In this document: positions 1 to 10,420 of the stretch, piece after piece | Numbering within the stretch: the first letter of the stretch is position 1 | Layout: every line of letters starts with the position of its first letter | NCBI RefSeq assembly: GCF_004307425.1 | Contig: NZ_SEWZ01000001.1 | Coordinates: forward strand, 373,662 to 437,661 | Length of the DNA stretch: 64,000 nt | Reading direction: 5' to 3' | DNA from: Aquirufa antheringensis | GTDB lineage: Bacteria > Bacteroidota > Bacteroidia > Cytophagales > Spirosomataceae | Translations under genes and position numbers: made by a program | The notes under the pieces: model-generated | What the model was told of the DNA's origin: nothing | Seen by the model: the letters and a program-made list of their open reading frames with translations, nothing else | Database searches by the model: none

Positions 1-107
1 AAGACCAAATTAATCGTCTGAAATATGGCCCACCGCATTATGTTAAAATGGGTGCCGAACACAAATCTGGAAAATTTCCCTTGTTAACCGCAGCTGACTT
101 CGAATAA
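1..107 (+). CDS. 3' end of an unidentified gene (partial)
   Basis: The frame beginning at base 3 stays open to a TAA at 105-107 and encodes the last 34 residues of a protein; the final residues read LTAADFE. The stop overlaps the start of the next gene by one base (TAATG), which indicates translational coupling with the SixA-like phosphatase behind it. The fragment is too short for me to assign a family. SixA genes often neighbour polyphosphate or phosphotransfer genes, but nothing in these residues proves that here. Confidence 0.6.
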   Translation, partial: DQINRLKYGPPHYVKMGAEHKSGKFPLLTAADFE

Positions 108-556
108 TGGAACTCATACTCATTCGCCACGCACATGCAGGGCCACACACGGTAGAGGATAAAGGACGCCATCTCTCAGAAAGAGGCATTGAAGAAGCGC
201 TTCTTTTAGGGGAGTGGATGCATTTAAAACAATTCCCAGCTGGGTTCTGGTTAATCTCTGATGCCATCCGTACGCGAGAAACGGCTGAATTACTAGGCAA
301 ACCCTTCTCAGAATTCGAGTTATCTGAATTTTGGTATATTTCGAGTGGTCCAGATTACTTGACCGAAATCGCGAAGCGCACGGAGCCCATCCTTTATCTG
401 GTAGCTCACAATCCTTCTATTTCTTATCTCGCCTCTTATTTAACCGGCGATATGATTCAAATGGAAACAGTCGGTTGCGTATCTTTGCATTTCCCGGGTC
501 TAAGTTCTTGGTCAGAAATCACCAAAGGCTTCGCCAACATCACACATCAACTATGA
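107..556 (+). CDS. SixA-like histidine phosphatase
   Basis: This 149-residue protein belongs to the histidine phosphatase (phosphoglycerate mutase-like) superfamily. The RH catalytic pair lies at residues 7-8 in the N-terminal beta strand (LILIRHAHA), an AIRTRETAE segment follows near residue 53, and the second catalytic histidine is probably H101 in VAHNPS. The length matches SixA phosphohistidine phosphatases, which remove phosphate from histidine of phosphotransfer proteins in the cytoplasm. The start is the ATG that overlaps the previous stop by one base, and the end overlaps the next small gene by four bases (ATGA), so the three appear co-translated. The true substrate in this organism is unknown. 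Confidence 0.85.
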   Translation: MELILIRHAHAGPHTVEDKGRHLSERGIEEALLLGEWMHLKQFPAGFWLISDAIRTRETAELLGKPFSEFELSEFWYISSGPDYLTEIAKRTEPILYLVAHNPSISYLASYLTGDMIQMETVGCVSLHFPGLSSWSEITKGFANITHQL

Positions 557-699
557 ACAAGAATCAGAAAATATTTCGCTGGGTGTTAATTTTGTTTACG
601 CTGCTGATGATCGGTTTAGCGATTCAGATGGCTGTAAATACGACGGCGCCATGGCACAAGAAATCGTCTATGAAATCTCAAAATCGTGCTGCGCAATGA
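553..699 (+). CDS. 48-residue single-pass membrane peptide
   Basis: A short gene whose ATG overlaps the stop of the phosphatase gene by four bases. The product has a basic start (MNKNQKIFRW), one clear hydrophobic segment at about residues 10-27, and a charged C-terminal tail. I do not recognise a family. The four-base overlap, sensible membrane topology and a terminator just downstream make it a likely real gene. The last 13 codons form the left arm of a long hairpin, and the TGA stop lies where its loop meets the right arm, so the tail may have been created or extended by an inverted duplication. Confidence 0.6.
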   Translation: MNKNQKIFRWVLILFTLLMIGLAIQMAVNTTAPWHKKSSMKSQNRAAQ

Positions 700-722
700 T
701 TTTGAGATTTCATAGACGATTT
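661..722. repeat. 25-bp perfect inverted repeat around a stop codon
   Basis: Bases 661-685 and 698-722 are perfect reverse complements, separated by a 12-base loop. The TGA stop of the 48-residue gene (697-699) lies at the junction of loop and right arm. There is no T-run directly after it; a separate terminator follows at 759. It could slow RNA decay or help termination. Confidence 0.9.
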
Positions 723-758
723 CTGTCTAGAGAGCTAGCAGGTCTTTTCTGATAAACA

Positions 759-787
759 TAAAAAAGGGGCGTCAGCCCCTTTTTTAT
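759..787. terminator. bidirectional terminator between convergent genes
   Basis: A stem GGGGC/GCCCC with a GTCA loop is flanked by an A-run on the left and a T-run on the right, so it can end transcripts from both the phosphatase cluster and the minus-strand DinB cluster. Confidence 0.88.
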
Positions 788-789
788 TC

Positions 790-931
790 CAACTTTGAAC
801 TTTGCTCTTTGAACTTTGGTATTTATATCATTTCATGAATGCATCGCCGCAGGCGAATCCAACTCTATGCTTTATTCTTTGTGCTTTAAATAAGTGCTTT
901 ATGCTTTAAAAGAAAATCTCTACTCTATACT
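790..931. repeat. composite intergenic repeat, copy 1
   Basis: No gene is seen here. The stretch contains an array of ACTTTG-like units (790-818), a short hairpin with stem TCGCC/GGCGA and loop GCA (about 844-857), an array of GCTTTA/TCTTTG units (868-910) and CTCTA-type units (917-935). The same modules occur at 18970-19125 in a different order and orientation. Confidence 0.75.
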
Positions 932-1459
932 CTAAAGTACACTAGCAATGTGACGTAAATGATGCTCACAATGCCACGCATATATCCCCAACACCTTATC
1001 TAGTTGATACGTAATACCACGTTCTGGGTGTAAATAGGTTTTCTTCCAATCAGACTCGGTCATGGTTTCCATCAAATATACCCAACGCAAGTGGATGTAA
1101 CGCAAGCCCTCAATAGACCAAGCGATAGGTGCTTGATTGCCATCTGGCATAGATGCCCAATCATCTTCACTATAGGGTTTGATGGTAGGATTGTCTTCTG
1201 TTAGGGCCATTTTGAAACGGATGTAGCTGTTCATGTGGCTATCCATTAAATGGTGGATCACTTTGCGAGCTGACCAGCTACCTTCGCGGTAAGGTTTCTC
1301 TAATAACGATTCATCAACACCCTTTAATAAGGCGGTTAAATCGTCGGCAGTCGTTGCGATGGTTTTGATCCAAGCGGCTCTGATCTCTGGCGTAATGACC
1401 TCAGGGTGTTTGTATTTCCCGATAGGGTATTGCAATGGGTTCAGTTCTGTACTAGACAT
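932..1459 (-). CDS. YfiT-like DinB-superfamily putative metal-dependent hydrolase
   Basis: This 175-residue protein matches the YfiT type of the DinB four-helix superfamily: it begins LQYPIGKYKHP, has the helix with HHLMDSHMNSYIRFK, and ends with the WHCEHHLRH helix. The histidines of the HxxxH-like segment and of HCEHHLRH are the expected metal ligands. Relatives are annotated as metal-dependent hydrolases or thiol transferases; the substrate here is unknown. The start chosen is MSSTELN at 1459, overlapping the upstream ligase gene by eight bases; a longer frame to 1507 exists but lies inside the ligase gene. Confidence 0.85.
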   Translation of the reverse strand: MSSTELNPLQYPIGKYKHPEVITPEIRAAWIKTIATTADDLTALLKGVDESLLEKPYREGSWSARKVIHHLMDSHMNSYIRFKMALTEDNPTIKPYSEDDWASMPDGNQAPIAWSIEGLRYIHLRWVYLMETMTESDWKKTYLHPERGITYQLDKVLGIYAWHCEHHLRHIASVL

Positions 1460-3152
1460 TCGTGTAAAATTTAGTGATGTCGATAGCTGCTTCTCTCGTA
1501 TGTGCAATCAAGGGATGAACTCCTGTTTTGATGGCTTCTAGCATTTCTTTGGCGGTATCTTTACTTAAATGTGCGACGTGTAAGGGAAGCAAAGTTTCGC
1601 CCTCTTCGATTTCCAAAGTAGTACAAACGCGGAAGTTCTCTGTACCCCTTGCAGCTAATTCCGCTGCCTGAACCTTGATGGCTTGGAAACTTGTTTCTAA
1701 TGCCTCATCGTCTGCACCAGTAATCTCTAATGCTTGGACTACTTGAGCAGCTTTAGCTTGTAAGGAGGTTGCAATGGCTTCATCTAATCCTTTTAATTGC
1801 TGACATAAGACAAAGTAATTTTTGCCCGTTCTTAAGCGCTCGCGGATGGATTGGCGGATGAAGTAGGTCAAAGAATCTGTCACATTCAGCCCGATTTCGG
1901 CCATTTGCTTGAAGATTAATGAGCTAGGCGACATTCCTGGGATCGTATTGGGGTCGTGTAAAACAACAATGCCATTCGTATCTAAGAAACCATCTATTCG
2001 GGTACAAACCCCAAAGCCTAAGTCCTCAAAAGCTTGTTTAACCTGCGCTTGAATCACTTGTAAGTGAGCAAGGCTCGCGTGCATGGGGATGCGTTTGCGC
2101 GTTAATTTGGATTTGTATTTGGCATTAAAATCAAATACTTCTACTGATTCATCGATGACGATCTCGGTAGGAGGTAGGGCCACAGCTTGTCCGGCTGGGG
2201 TTTGGATGACACCACAGCTAAATTCGTTTCCATTCACAAATGACTCTAATAAGATGGCATCTTCTGAGTGAATGGATTGAATGCTTGCTTTTGTGACCGT
2301 ATGGGTGAAGTATTCTCGGAGGGCTTCTAATAAGTTAGCTGGATGATGGTACACCTGTTTTTGGAATACGACTGGGAAACCGATTCCCTCGTCTAGGTTG
2401 ACCATTTTTTGTAATAAAGCTACTTGCGCCTCATCGTCTAATGTAATCCACTCCTCGCGGTAAATTTCCTCGATGAAAAGACATTTTTTGATGGCTTTAT
2501 CGAAAACCTCGAGTGAATCTTCCTTCACGAAGGCAAGACCGATGGAGGATCCTTGGTGCGGCGCTTTGGCCACAAAAGGGATGCCGATTTCTTTCTTTAC
2601 TTGCTCGAAAAGCGTTTCACGGCCGTATTTGTTGTAATCGTCACGCTGTAAAACGAAAAATTTCTTTTCTAGACCAACGGACTTCTTCAGCCATTCATTT
2701 TGTTTGGCTTTATCAATACCAATAGCCGATCCTAGTACACTAGGTCCCGAATAAGGAATGTTATACCACTCTAATAGTCCCTGAATACTACCGTCCTCTG
2801 CACCTGGACCGTGCATCGCGATGAAGGCAAAGTCAAAGTGTTTCGCAAAATCAGCTGGCTGAATAATTGTGCCGACTTCTTTTAACAGAGCGGCAGCATC
2901 TGCATCTGGCAAAGATTCGATGTAGACGTTGAAAGGAGCTGTTTGTAAGCGTTTAGGTGGGTAAAATGAACGAATCGATTCCTCGAAAATGAGCTCTTCC
3001 TTGATCAAGATGAAATGGCCTAGGCTATCCACGAAAACGGGGATAGGCTGAAACAAAGCCTTGTTCAGGTGGGCCATCGCTGTTTTACCCCCTAAAAAAC
3101 TGATCTCCCGTTCACGTGCGGGGCCACCAAAAAATATTCCTATCCGCATCAT
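1452..3152 (-). CDS. ddl: D-alanine--D-alanine ligase-like ATP-grasp enzyme, long form
   Basis: The first 420 residues show the Ddl fold: N-terminal GIFFGGPAREREISF, the HGPGAEDGSIQG segment, the ATP-grasp loop KAPHQGSSIGLAF, and RIDGFLDT followed by PNTIPGMSPSS near residue 400. Ddl makes the D-Ala-D-Ala dipeptide for peptidoglycan in the cytoplasm. Two oddities: the usual ligand motif ExN before the PG reads D-P-N here, a conservative change, and the protein has 566 residues against about 300-370 for ordinary Ddl. The extra C-terminal ~140 residues are rich in alanine and glutamate and I do not recognise them. It may be a divergent paralogue rather than the cell's main Ddl. It is the first gene of a coupled pair with the YfiT-like protein. 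Confidence 0.75.
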   Translation of the reverse strand: MMRIGIFFGGPAREREISFLGGKTAMAHLNKALFQPIPVFVDSLGHFILIKEELIFEESIRSFYPPKRLQTAPFNVYIESLPDADAAALLKEVGTIIQPADFAKHFDFAFIAMHGPGAEDGSIQGLLEWYNIPYSGPSVLGSAIGIDKAKQNEWLKKSVGLEKKFFVLQRDDYNKYGRETLFEQVKKEIGIPFVAKAPHQGSSIGLAFVKEDSLEVFDKAIKKCLFIEEIYREEWITLDDEAQVALLQKMVNLDEGIGFPVVFQKQVYHHPANLLEALREYFTHTVTKASIQSIHSEDAILLESFVNGNEFSCGVIQTPAGQAVALPPTEIVIDESVEVFDFNAKYKSKLTRKRIPMHASLAHLQVIQAQVKQAFEDLGFGVCTRIDGFLDTNGIVVLHDPNTIPGMSPSSLIFKQMAEIGLNVTDSLTYFIRQSIRERLRTGKNYFVLCQQLKGLDEAIATSLQAKAAQVVQALEITGADDEALETSFQAIKVQAAELAARGTENFRVCTTLEIEEGETLLPLHVAHLSKDTAKEMLEAIKTGVHPLIAHTREAAIDITKFYTNV

Positions 3153-3159
3153 ATGCCTA

Positions 3160-3402
3160 TTAGGGTTTTACTTCTTCTACTGCTGTAATTTCTGGGACAT
3201 CTCTGCGGATGGCCTCTTCAACCCCTGCTCTAAAAGTCATAGCTGACATATTGCAAGATTGGCAATTGCCTGTTAGGGCTAATTTAAGTACATTTTCAGG
3301 CGTGATTTCGACAATTTCTACATTGCCTCCATCGGCCACTAAATAGGGTCTAATGCTATCTAACGCGGTTTGAATGCGATTATGTAGTGGGTGGTTTTCC
3401 AT
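3160..3402 (-). CDS. NifU C-terminal domain protein (Fe-S scaffold)
   Basis: An 80-residue protein made only of the NifU C-terminal (Nfu) domain: RPYLVADGGNVEIVEI followed by the CQSC motif with cysteines 47 and 50. Nfu proteins hold or deliver a 4Fe-4S cluster, usually as dimers through the CxxC pair. The gene starts two bases after the stop of the Mrp ATPase gene, and both families act in iron-sulfur cluster trafficking, so they probably form one functional unit. Confidence 0.9.
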   Translation of the reverse strand: MENHPLHNRIQTALDSIRPYLVADGGNVEIVEITPENVLKLALTGNCQSCNMSAMTFRAGVEEAIRRDVPEITAVEEVKP

Positions 3403-3403
3403 A

Positions 3404-4483
3404 TTATGAGGCTTGATTCGCGTTAGAAATGGCTACTTGCTGCGCTAAATTAGCGGCAATCGACGCAAATGCATCGGCGCTTTGGCCTTCACTCGAGGCG
3501 ATGGGTTTACCTTCGTCTCCTGCTTCGCGAATCGCTTGAATTAAAGGAACCTCACCTAAGAAAGGTACCGCGTATTTTTCGGCTAATTGCTTTCCGCCAT
3601 CCTTGCCAAACAAATAGTATTTGTTTTCAGGCAATTCTGCCGGAGTGAAATAGGCCATATTTTCAACTAAACCTAACAAAGGAACATTGATGCCTGCTTG
3701 CTTGAAGAAGGCTAATCCTTTCGTGGCATCTGACAAGGCGACTTTTTGAGGAGTCGTCACAATCACTGCACCGGTTAGTTTAATTAGCTGAACTAAAGTT
3801 AAGTGGATATCAGAGGTTCCGGGAGGGAGGTCGATTAGTAAATAGTCTAATTCATCCCAGTTGGTATCCCCAAAAAACTGACGCAAAGCCTGCGTCATCA
3901 TAGGTCCTCTCCACGGCACAGGACTTTCGCTCGGAGCTAAAAACCCCATGGAGATCATCTTGATGCCATATTGCATGATCGGTTGAATGCGATTCTTGCC
4001 GTCTACTTCTGTGACTAAAGGCTGTAAATCTTCTGCCCCGAACATCACCGGAATCGATGGTCCAGAAATATCTGCATCTAGGATACCTACTTTCGCTCCA
4101 GCATTTTTCAAGGCCATCGCTAAGTTCGCTGTTACCGTAGATTTGCCTACGCCACCCTTACCGGATGCCACCGCAATCACGTTTTTAACGCCTGGAATGA
4201 GGGGGTCTTTTGAGGTCAAAGTGGTTACTTCGGCCGTCATGTTAATCACGATTTTCAGGTCTGGATGCACTAAGTTGTGAATCGCATCCTCGCAATCTTT
4301 TCTGATCTTCTCTTTCAGTGGACAGGCAGGTGTCGTTAAAACGACCGTAAAGCGAACTTCGCCCACGCCTAATTCTACGTCTTTAATCATATTCAAGGTC
4401 ACTAAATCTTTCTTCAGATCTGGCTCTTGAACGGTGCTCAGGGCACCTAAAATAATCTCTTTGCTTACGCTTAATTCTCCCAT
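3404..4483 (-). CDS. Mrp/ApbC-family P-loop ATPase (Fe-S carrier)
   Basis: This 359-residue protein has an N-terminal MIP18/DUF59 domain (about residues 5-80, including TTPACPLKEKI) and a Mrp/NBP35 P-loop domain with the deviant Walker A motif SGKGGVGKST near residues 107-115, DADISGPSIP and LIDLPPGTSD. Family members bind and transfer Fe-S clusters in the cytoplasm. The CxxC pair that many Mrp proteins carry near the C-terminus is replaced by FTPAELPEN. The start MGELSV at 4483 is preferred over a frame start at 4510 that overlaps the upstream gene. The Nfu gene follows immediately. Confidence 0.9.
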   Translation of the reverse strand: MGELSVSKEIILGALSTVQEPDLKKDLVTLNMIKDVELGVGEVRFTVVLTTPACPLKEKIRKDCEDAIHNLVHPDLKIVINMTAEVTTLTSKDPLIPGVKNVIAVASGKGGVGKSTVTANLAMALKNAGAKVGILDADISGPSIPVMFGAEDLQPLVTEVDGKNRIQPIMQYGIKMISMGFLAPSESPVPWRGPMMTQALRQFFGDTNWDELDYLLIDLPPGTSDIHLTLVQLIKLTGAVIVTTPQKVALSDATKGLAFFKQAGINVPLLGLVENMAYFTPAELPENKYYLFGKDGGKQLAEKYAVPFLGEVPLIQAIREAGDEGKPIASSEGQSADAFASIAANLAQQVAISNANQAS

Positions 4484-4506
4484 GAATCTCTTTTCCTTTT
4501 CAAACC

Positions 4507-5469
4507 TCAAATATACGTGTTTTTTATTTCATGCGCGACGTATTCGGCGATTTTGCACGTATCAATTTCTTGGTATTTTTCGGTATTTAATTCTGCTAAT
4601 AATACTTCTAAAACACGTCGGTGATCGATTAATTTAGCCGGGTGTGGTTTGTGTGCCAAAGTCCGGTAAATCGAATCCCACCTCTTCCTAATTGACTGTA
4701 GTTCTGGGTCGAAATAAGTCGAAACAAATCGCTCCCAAATATAATCCTGCGCCTGTTGGTTCGGATGAATCATATCTGCCTCATAGAAGCGGTAATCACG
4801 CAATTCGTCCAGCATAATTTCGTAGGCTGGAAAGTAGTGGACATTCTCGAATTGTTTAGAAATAATGTCTGTTGCTACGCGCAAAGTAGATTTAGAAACC
4901 TGATTCTCCTGCATACCGTCTTTGGTATGGCGAACAGGTGAGACCGTTAAAACGACTTGCGTCGTAGATGGGAGAGTGGAGAGTAGAGAGCAAAAATGGG
5001 AAACTATCTCATCCACCGTTGATAATCGTTTTTCGAAACGATCTGAAGGCATCTTGTGGCAGTTAGCCACCGTTTTATTTAGATGTTTGTCAAAATAACT
5101 AAATGATGTTCCCCAGGTGAGGATTAAAAAGTCCGCTGAAGTCTTAAAATCCACGACCTCCGTTGCCACTGATCGAATATCTTTTACTAAGTCTGCTGAG
5201 GAATTCGAAGTAAACACTGAATGATAATCCGGGTGCAAAAAATAACCTCCATGCTCATACAGATCTTCCGAAACTTCCCCTGATAAAGCCCTAGTAATCG
5301 CAAAAGGATGAAATAGGGTGCCAAAAGGCTGCGTCATAACCTCCAGCGGCAATTTACTCAAACGCGATCCCATCGAGGCTGCAAAACAAGAACCCATCGC
5401 CAGCACCCGACTCTGATGATTCATCAGAACAGGTGCTGCAGGTATGGGAAATGTCGTGGTTAATTGCAT
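4507..5469 (-). CDS. GSCFA domain protein
   Basis: A 320-residue protein with the family-naming motif in LAMGSCFAASMGSRL near residue 30, followed by NPFGT-like QPFGTLFHP, a WGTSFSY segment and SPVRHTKDG, as in SGNH/GDSL-like hydrolases; DMIHPNQQAQDYIWERF is the typical late D-x-x-H block. GSCFA proteins are frequent in Bacteroidota and Alphaproteobacteria, with no settled substrate. The ATG at 5469 overlaps the stop of the DUF885 gene by one base (TAATG), so the two are coupled; a frame start at 5490 would lie inside that gene. Confidence 0.85.
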   Translation of the reverse strand: MQLTTTFPIPAAPVLMNHQSRVLAMGSCFAASMGSRLSKLPLEVMTQPFGTLFHPFAITRALSGEVSEDLYEHGGYFLHPDYHSVFTSNSSADLVKDIRSVATEVVDFKTSADFLILTWGTSFSYFDKHLNKTVANCHKMPSDRFEKRLSTVDEIVSHFCSLLSTLPSTTQVVLTVSPVRHTKDGMQENQVSKSTLRVATDIISKQFENVHYFPAYEIMLDELRDYRFYEADMIHPNQQAQDYIWERFVSTYFDPELQSIRKRWDSIYRTLAHKPHPAKLIDHRRVLEVLLAELNTEKYQEIDTCKIAEYVAHEIKNTYI

Positions 5470-7229
5470 TATTTTACAGAAGTCGCCCAAGTGTTCATTT
5501 TAGTTTCCAAAACGTCTAAAGGCATATTTCCATCCTTCAAAAGTTCGTCGTGGAAATCCGATAACTTGAATTTAGGGCCCATTTCTTTCGTCAAGCGCTC
5601 GCGAATCTCGCGGATTTTCAAGGCGCCGATTTTATAACTCAATGCTTGCGCTGGAATGGCCATATAACGTTCGATTTCAGCGATCGTGCCTTCCTCACTT
5701 AAAGGCTCATTATCCATCATGTAGTTGATGGCTTCTTCCCGTGTCATGTTTTTTGAGTGCATACCCGCATCGACCACTAGTCTGATCGCCCGGTGCATTT
5801 CATCTCCTAAGGCTCCCATATATTGGTATGGATCCGTGTATAGGCCTAATTCCTTGCCTAGACTTTCGGTATATAATGCCCAGCCCTCTGCATAGGCAGA
5901 GTTGCCTCCGAAGCGGCGGAACTTTGGCAAATCAGCATTTTCTTGTTGCAAGCTGATTTGGTAATGGTGTCCTGGAATCGCTTCATGTAAGAATAAACTT
6001 TCCATTCCAGAGGTAAAATTGAATTTTTTAGCGTCCAAAATAGGTACATAAAAGATCCCCGGACGTGTTCCGTCTTCTGATCCTTGGAAGTATTCAGCAG
6101 AGGCAGATGCAGCACGGAAAGCTTCGGTTTGGCGAATTTCAAAAGGCGTTTTAGGTACGCGACCAAACATCGTCTTTAACGACGGTTCCATCTTCTTATG
6201 AATGGCGTGGAAAGCGGCTAAAACCTCTGCAGGAGTCTTATAGGGGTAGAATTTCGGGTCAGTCTTCATGTGTGTGAAGAATTCCGCTAACGTTCCTTTG
6301 AAGCCTACCGCGTTTTTCGTTTTCTCCATTTCGGTACGAATACGCTTTACTTCGCTTAACCCAGTTTGGTAGATTTCGTCTGCTGGTTTGTCCGTAGTAG
6401 TTAATACACGAATTAAGTATTGGTAGTACGCTGCGCCATTTTTCAAGGCACTAATTCCCGTGCTAGAGCGTGCTTTCGGCAAATATTCGTCCTGTAAAAA
6501 AGTAGCTAAACGAGCATAAGCCGGAAGAATTTCGTTTTGAATCGCCGCCGTGTATTCGGCTGTAAAACGCTTTTTGTCAGCTGCTGAGAAAGAGGCAGGA
6601 AATTGCTTTAAAGGTCCGTAAAAAGTGGATTCCTTGATGTCCTTCACAGCGAAAGAGGTTAATTGAGGAATGATTTTGACGACCAAAGCCTTTGGCAATA
6701 CATAATCCTCCTTCATTCCTCTACGGAAATAAACAATCGAAGAATCTAAATAGGCCACGCCTTTTTTCATTCGCTTAGCCCAGTTTTCATAATCCTTAAC
6801 GGTCTTGAATGGCTGCATTACCTGGCCAGAGCCTAATTGCGCGAAAGTCAAGTGGAATCCATAGAATTGGTTCAATGGAGTCAAATTATCTGGATAGGTC
6901 AATCCCTCCAAGCCTAATTTGATGTCACGAGTCAATAAATCATAGGTGATTTGATCGTTCGCATTCAAATCATCCCGATGTAAGGCTGATAAAGAATTTT
7001 GGTATTTCTCTAAAACGGATTTCACTAGTGCGCGGTGGCTATCGGTGAAATCGATGTTTAACTGATCATTGTAGCGGTTATCACCGTTCGCAGTGGCTGC
7101 TCCGGGATTGAGTTTTAATTGCTCTTCATAGTAGTCTCCCACTATTTTAGCTAACTCGGTAGAGGGTTGATCTGACTTTTTACAAGAAAAAAAAGACAAA
7201 AGAAGGCATAAATAGAGGAGTTTTTTCAT
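5469..7229 (-). CDS. DUF885 lipoprotein, putative zinc peptidase
   Basis: This 586-residue protein starts with a lipoprotein signal (MKKLLYLCLLLSFFSCKK, lipobox FFSC at about residue 16), so it is probably anchored in the outer or inner membrane and faces the periplasm or surface. It belongs to DUF885: the motif HEAIPGHHYQ near residue 415 resembles the HExxH-type zinc site, with NSAYAEGWALYTE downstream supplying a probable third ligand. Family members are annotated as metallopeptidase-like; no substrate can be read. It is transcribed away from the glucosidase gene across an 88-bp gap that holds a 16-bp palindrome. Confidence 0.85.
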   Translation of the reverse strand: MKKLLYLCLLLSFFSCKKSDQPSTELAKIVGDYYEEQLKLNPGAATANGDNRYNDQLNIDFTDSHRALVKSVLEKYQNSLSALHRDDLNANDQITYDLLTRDIKLGLEGLTYPDNLTPLNQFYGFHLTFAQLGSGQVMQPFKTVKDYENWAKRMKKGVAYLDSSIVYFRRGMKEDYVLPKALVVKIIPQLTSFAVKDIKESTFYGPLKQFPASFSAADKKRFTAEYTAAIQNEILPAYARLATFLQDEYLPKARSSTGISALKNGAAYYQYLIRVLTTTDKPADEIYQTGLSEVKRIRTEMEKTKNAVGFKGTLAEFFTHMKTDPKFYPYKTPAEVLAAFHAIHKKMEPSLKTMFGRVPKTPFEIRQTEAFRAASASAEYFQGSEDGTRPGIFYVPILDAKKFNFTSGMESLFLHEAIPGHHYQISLQQENADLPKFRRFGGNSAYAEGWALYTESLGKELGLYTDPYQYMGALGDEMHRAIRLVVDAGMHSKNMTREEAINYMMDNEPLSEEGTIAEIERYMAIPAQALSYKIGALKIREIRERLTKEMGPKFKLSDFHDELLKDGNMPLDVLETKMNTWATSVK

Positions 7230-7252
7230 CGTTTATTTGCTGATTTTAGGGG

Positions 7253-7268
7253 CAATTTACGTAAATTG
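7253..7268. promoter_or_regulatory. 16-bp palindrome in a divergent promoter region
   Basis: CAATTTACGTAAATTG is a perfect palindrome between the divergent DUF885 and GH63-type genes. Position and symmetry suit a dimeric regulator's operator, but no second copy was seen in the window. Confidence 0.4.
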
Positions 7269-7317
7269 GTCTTTGCATTTATACCTAAGTTAAGAATTTA
7301 TACATTAAATAAGTACT

Positions 7318-9946
<2,629 letters not shown>

Positions 9947-9960
<14 letters not shown>

Positions 9961-10420
9961 TCCAGAAGAGAATTTTGCGGCCTTAGGCCTGACACTTCCA
10001 CCCGCTCCTAAACCTTTAGGCGTATACAAACCGGGTTTACAGGTAGATCATTTTTACTATGTTTCAGGCCATGGCACGGTGCAGACGGATGGCTCTTTGA
10101 TTATTGGTCGCATCGGAAAAGACTTGGATATAGAAGAGGGGAAACTAGCGGCGCGCCAGGTGGGTTTAGCGATTTTGGCGACCTTAAAAGCACAGTTAGG
10201 ATCCTTGAATCGCATTAAACGTGTTATCAAAGTCTTAGGAATGGTCAATGCCACAGACGATTTCTTGCGTCACCCTTACATCATCAACGGATGTAGCGAA
10301 TTATTCGCCCAGGTGTGGGGAGAAGAAAATGGCATAGGCGTTCGGTCCGCGGTGGGAATGGGGACTTTGCCCGATAATATTCCGGTGGAAATCGAAGCCG
10401 TTTTTGAACTGAACGACTAA
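9947..10420 (+). CDS. RidA/YjgF-family protein
   Basis: A 157-residue member of the YjgF/YER057c/UK114 superfamily, of the longer subtype (QVDHFYYVSGHGTVQTDG near the start, VLGMVNATDDFLRHP, GIGVRSAVGMGTLPDNIPVEIEAVFEL at the end). The closing arginine-and-glutamate block is where RidA deaminases bind the imine. Canonical RidA hydrolyses reactive enamine/imine intermediates; whether this subgroup does so is uncertain. It starts inside the end of the glucosidase gene (ATGGCAAAAACTAG) and its stop overlaps the convergent nadA stop by four bases. Confidence 0.88.

Noticed and set aside
43-300. Minus-strand frame of 85 residues at the window start
   Set aside because: It lies antisense to the SixA-like gene and has no recognisable domain; the plus strand is supported by catalytic motifs.
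331-699. 122-residue plus-strand frame overlapping SixA
   Set aside because: Its first part is an out-of-frame reading of the phosphatase gene; only the last 48 residues from the ATG at 553 are plausible.
4965-4993. Purine-rich GAGAGT-type stretch inside the GSCFA gene as an inserted intergenic repeat
   Set aside because: It resembles the CTCTA arrays but keeps the reading frame and encodes an ordinary Ser/Leu segment; similarity may be compositional.
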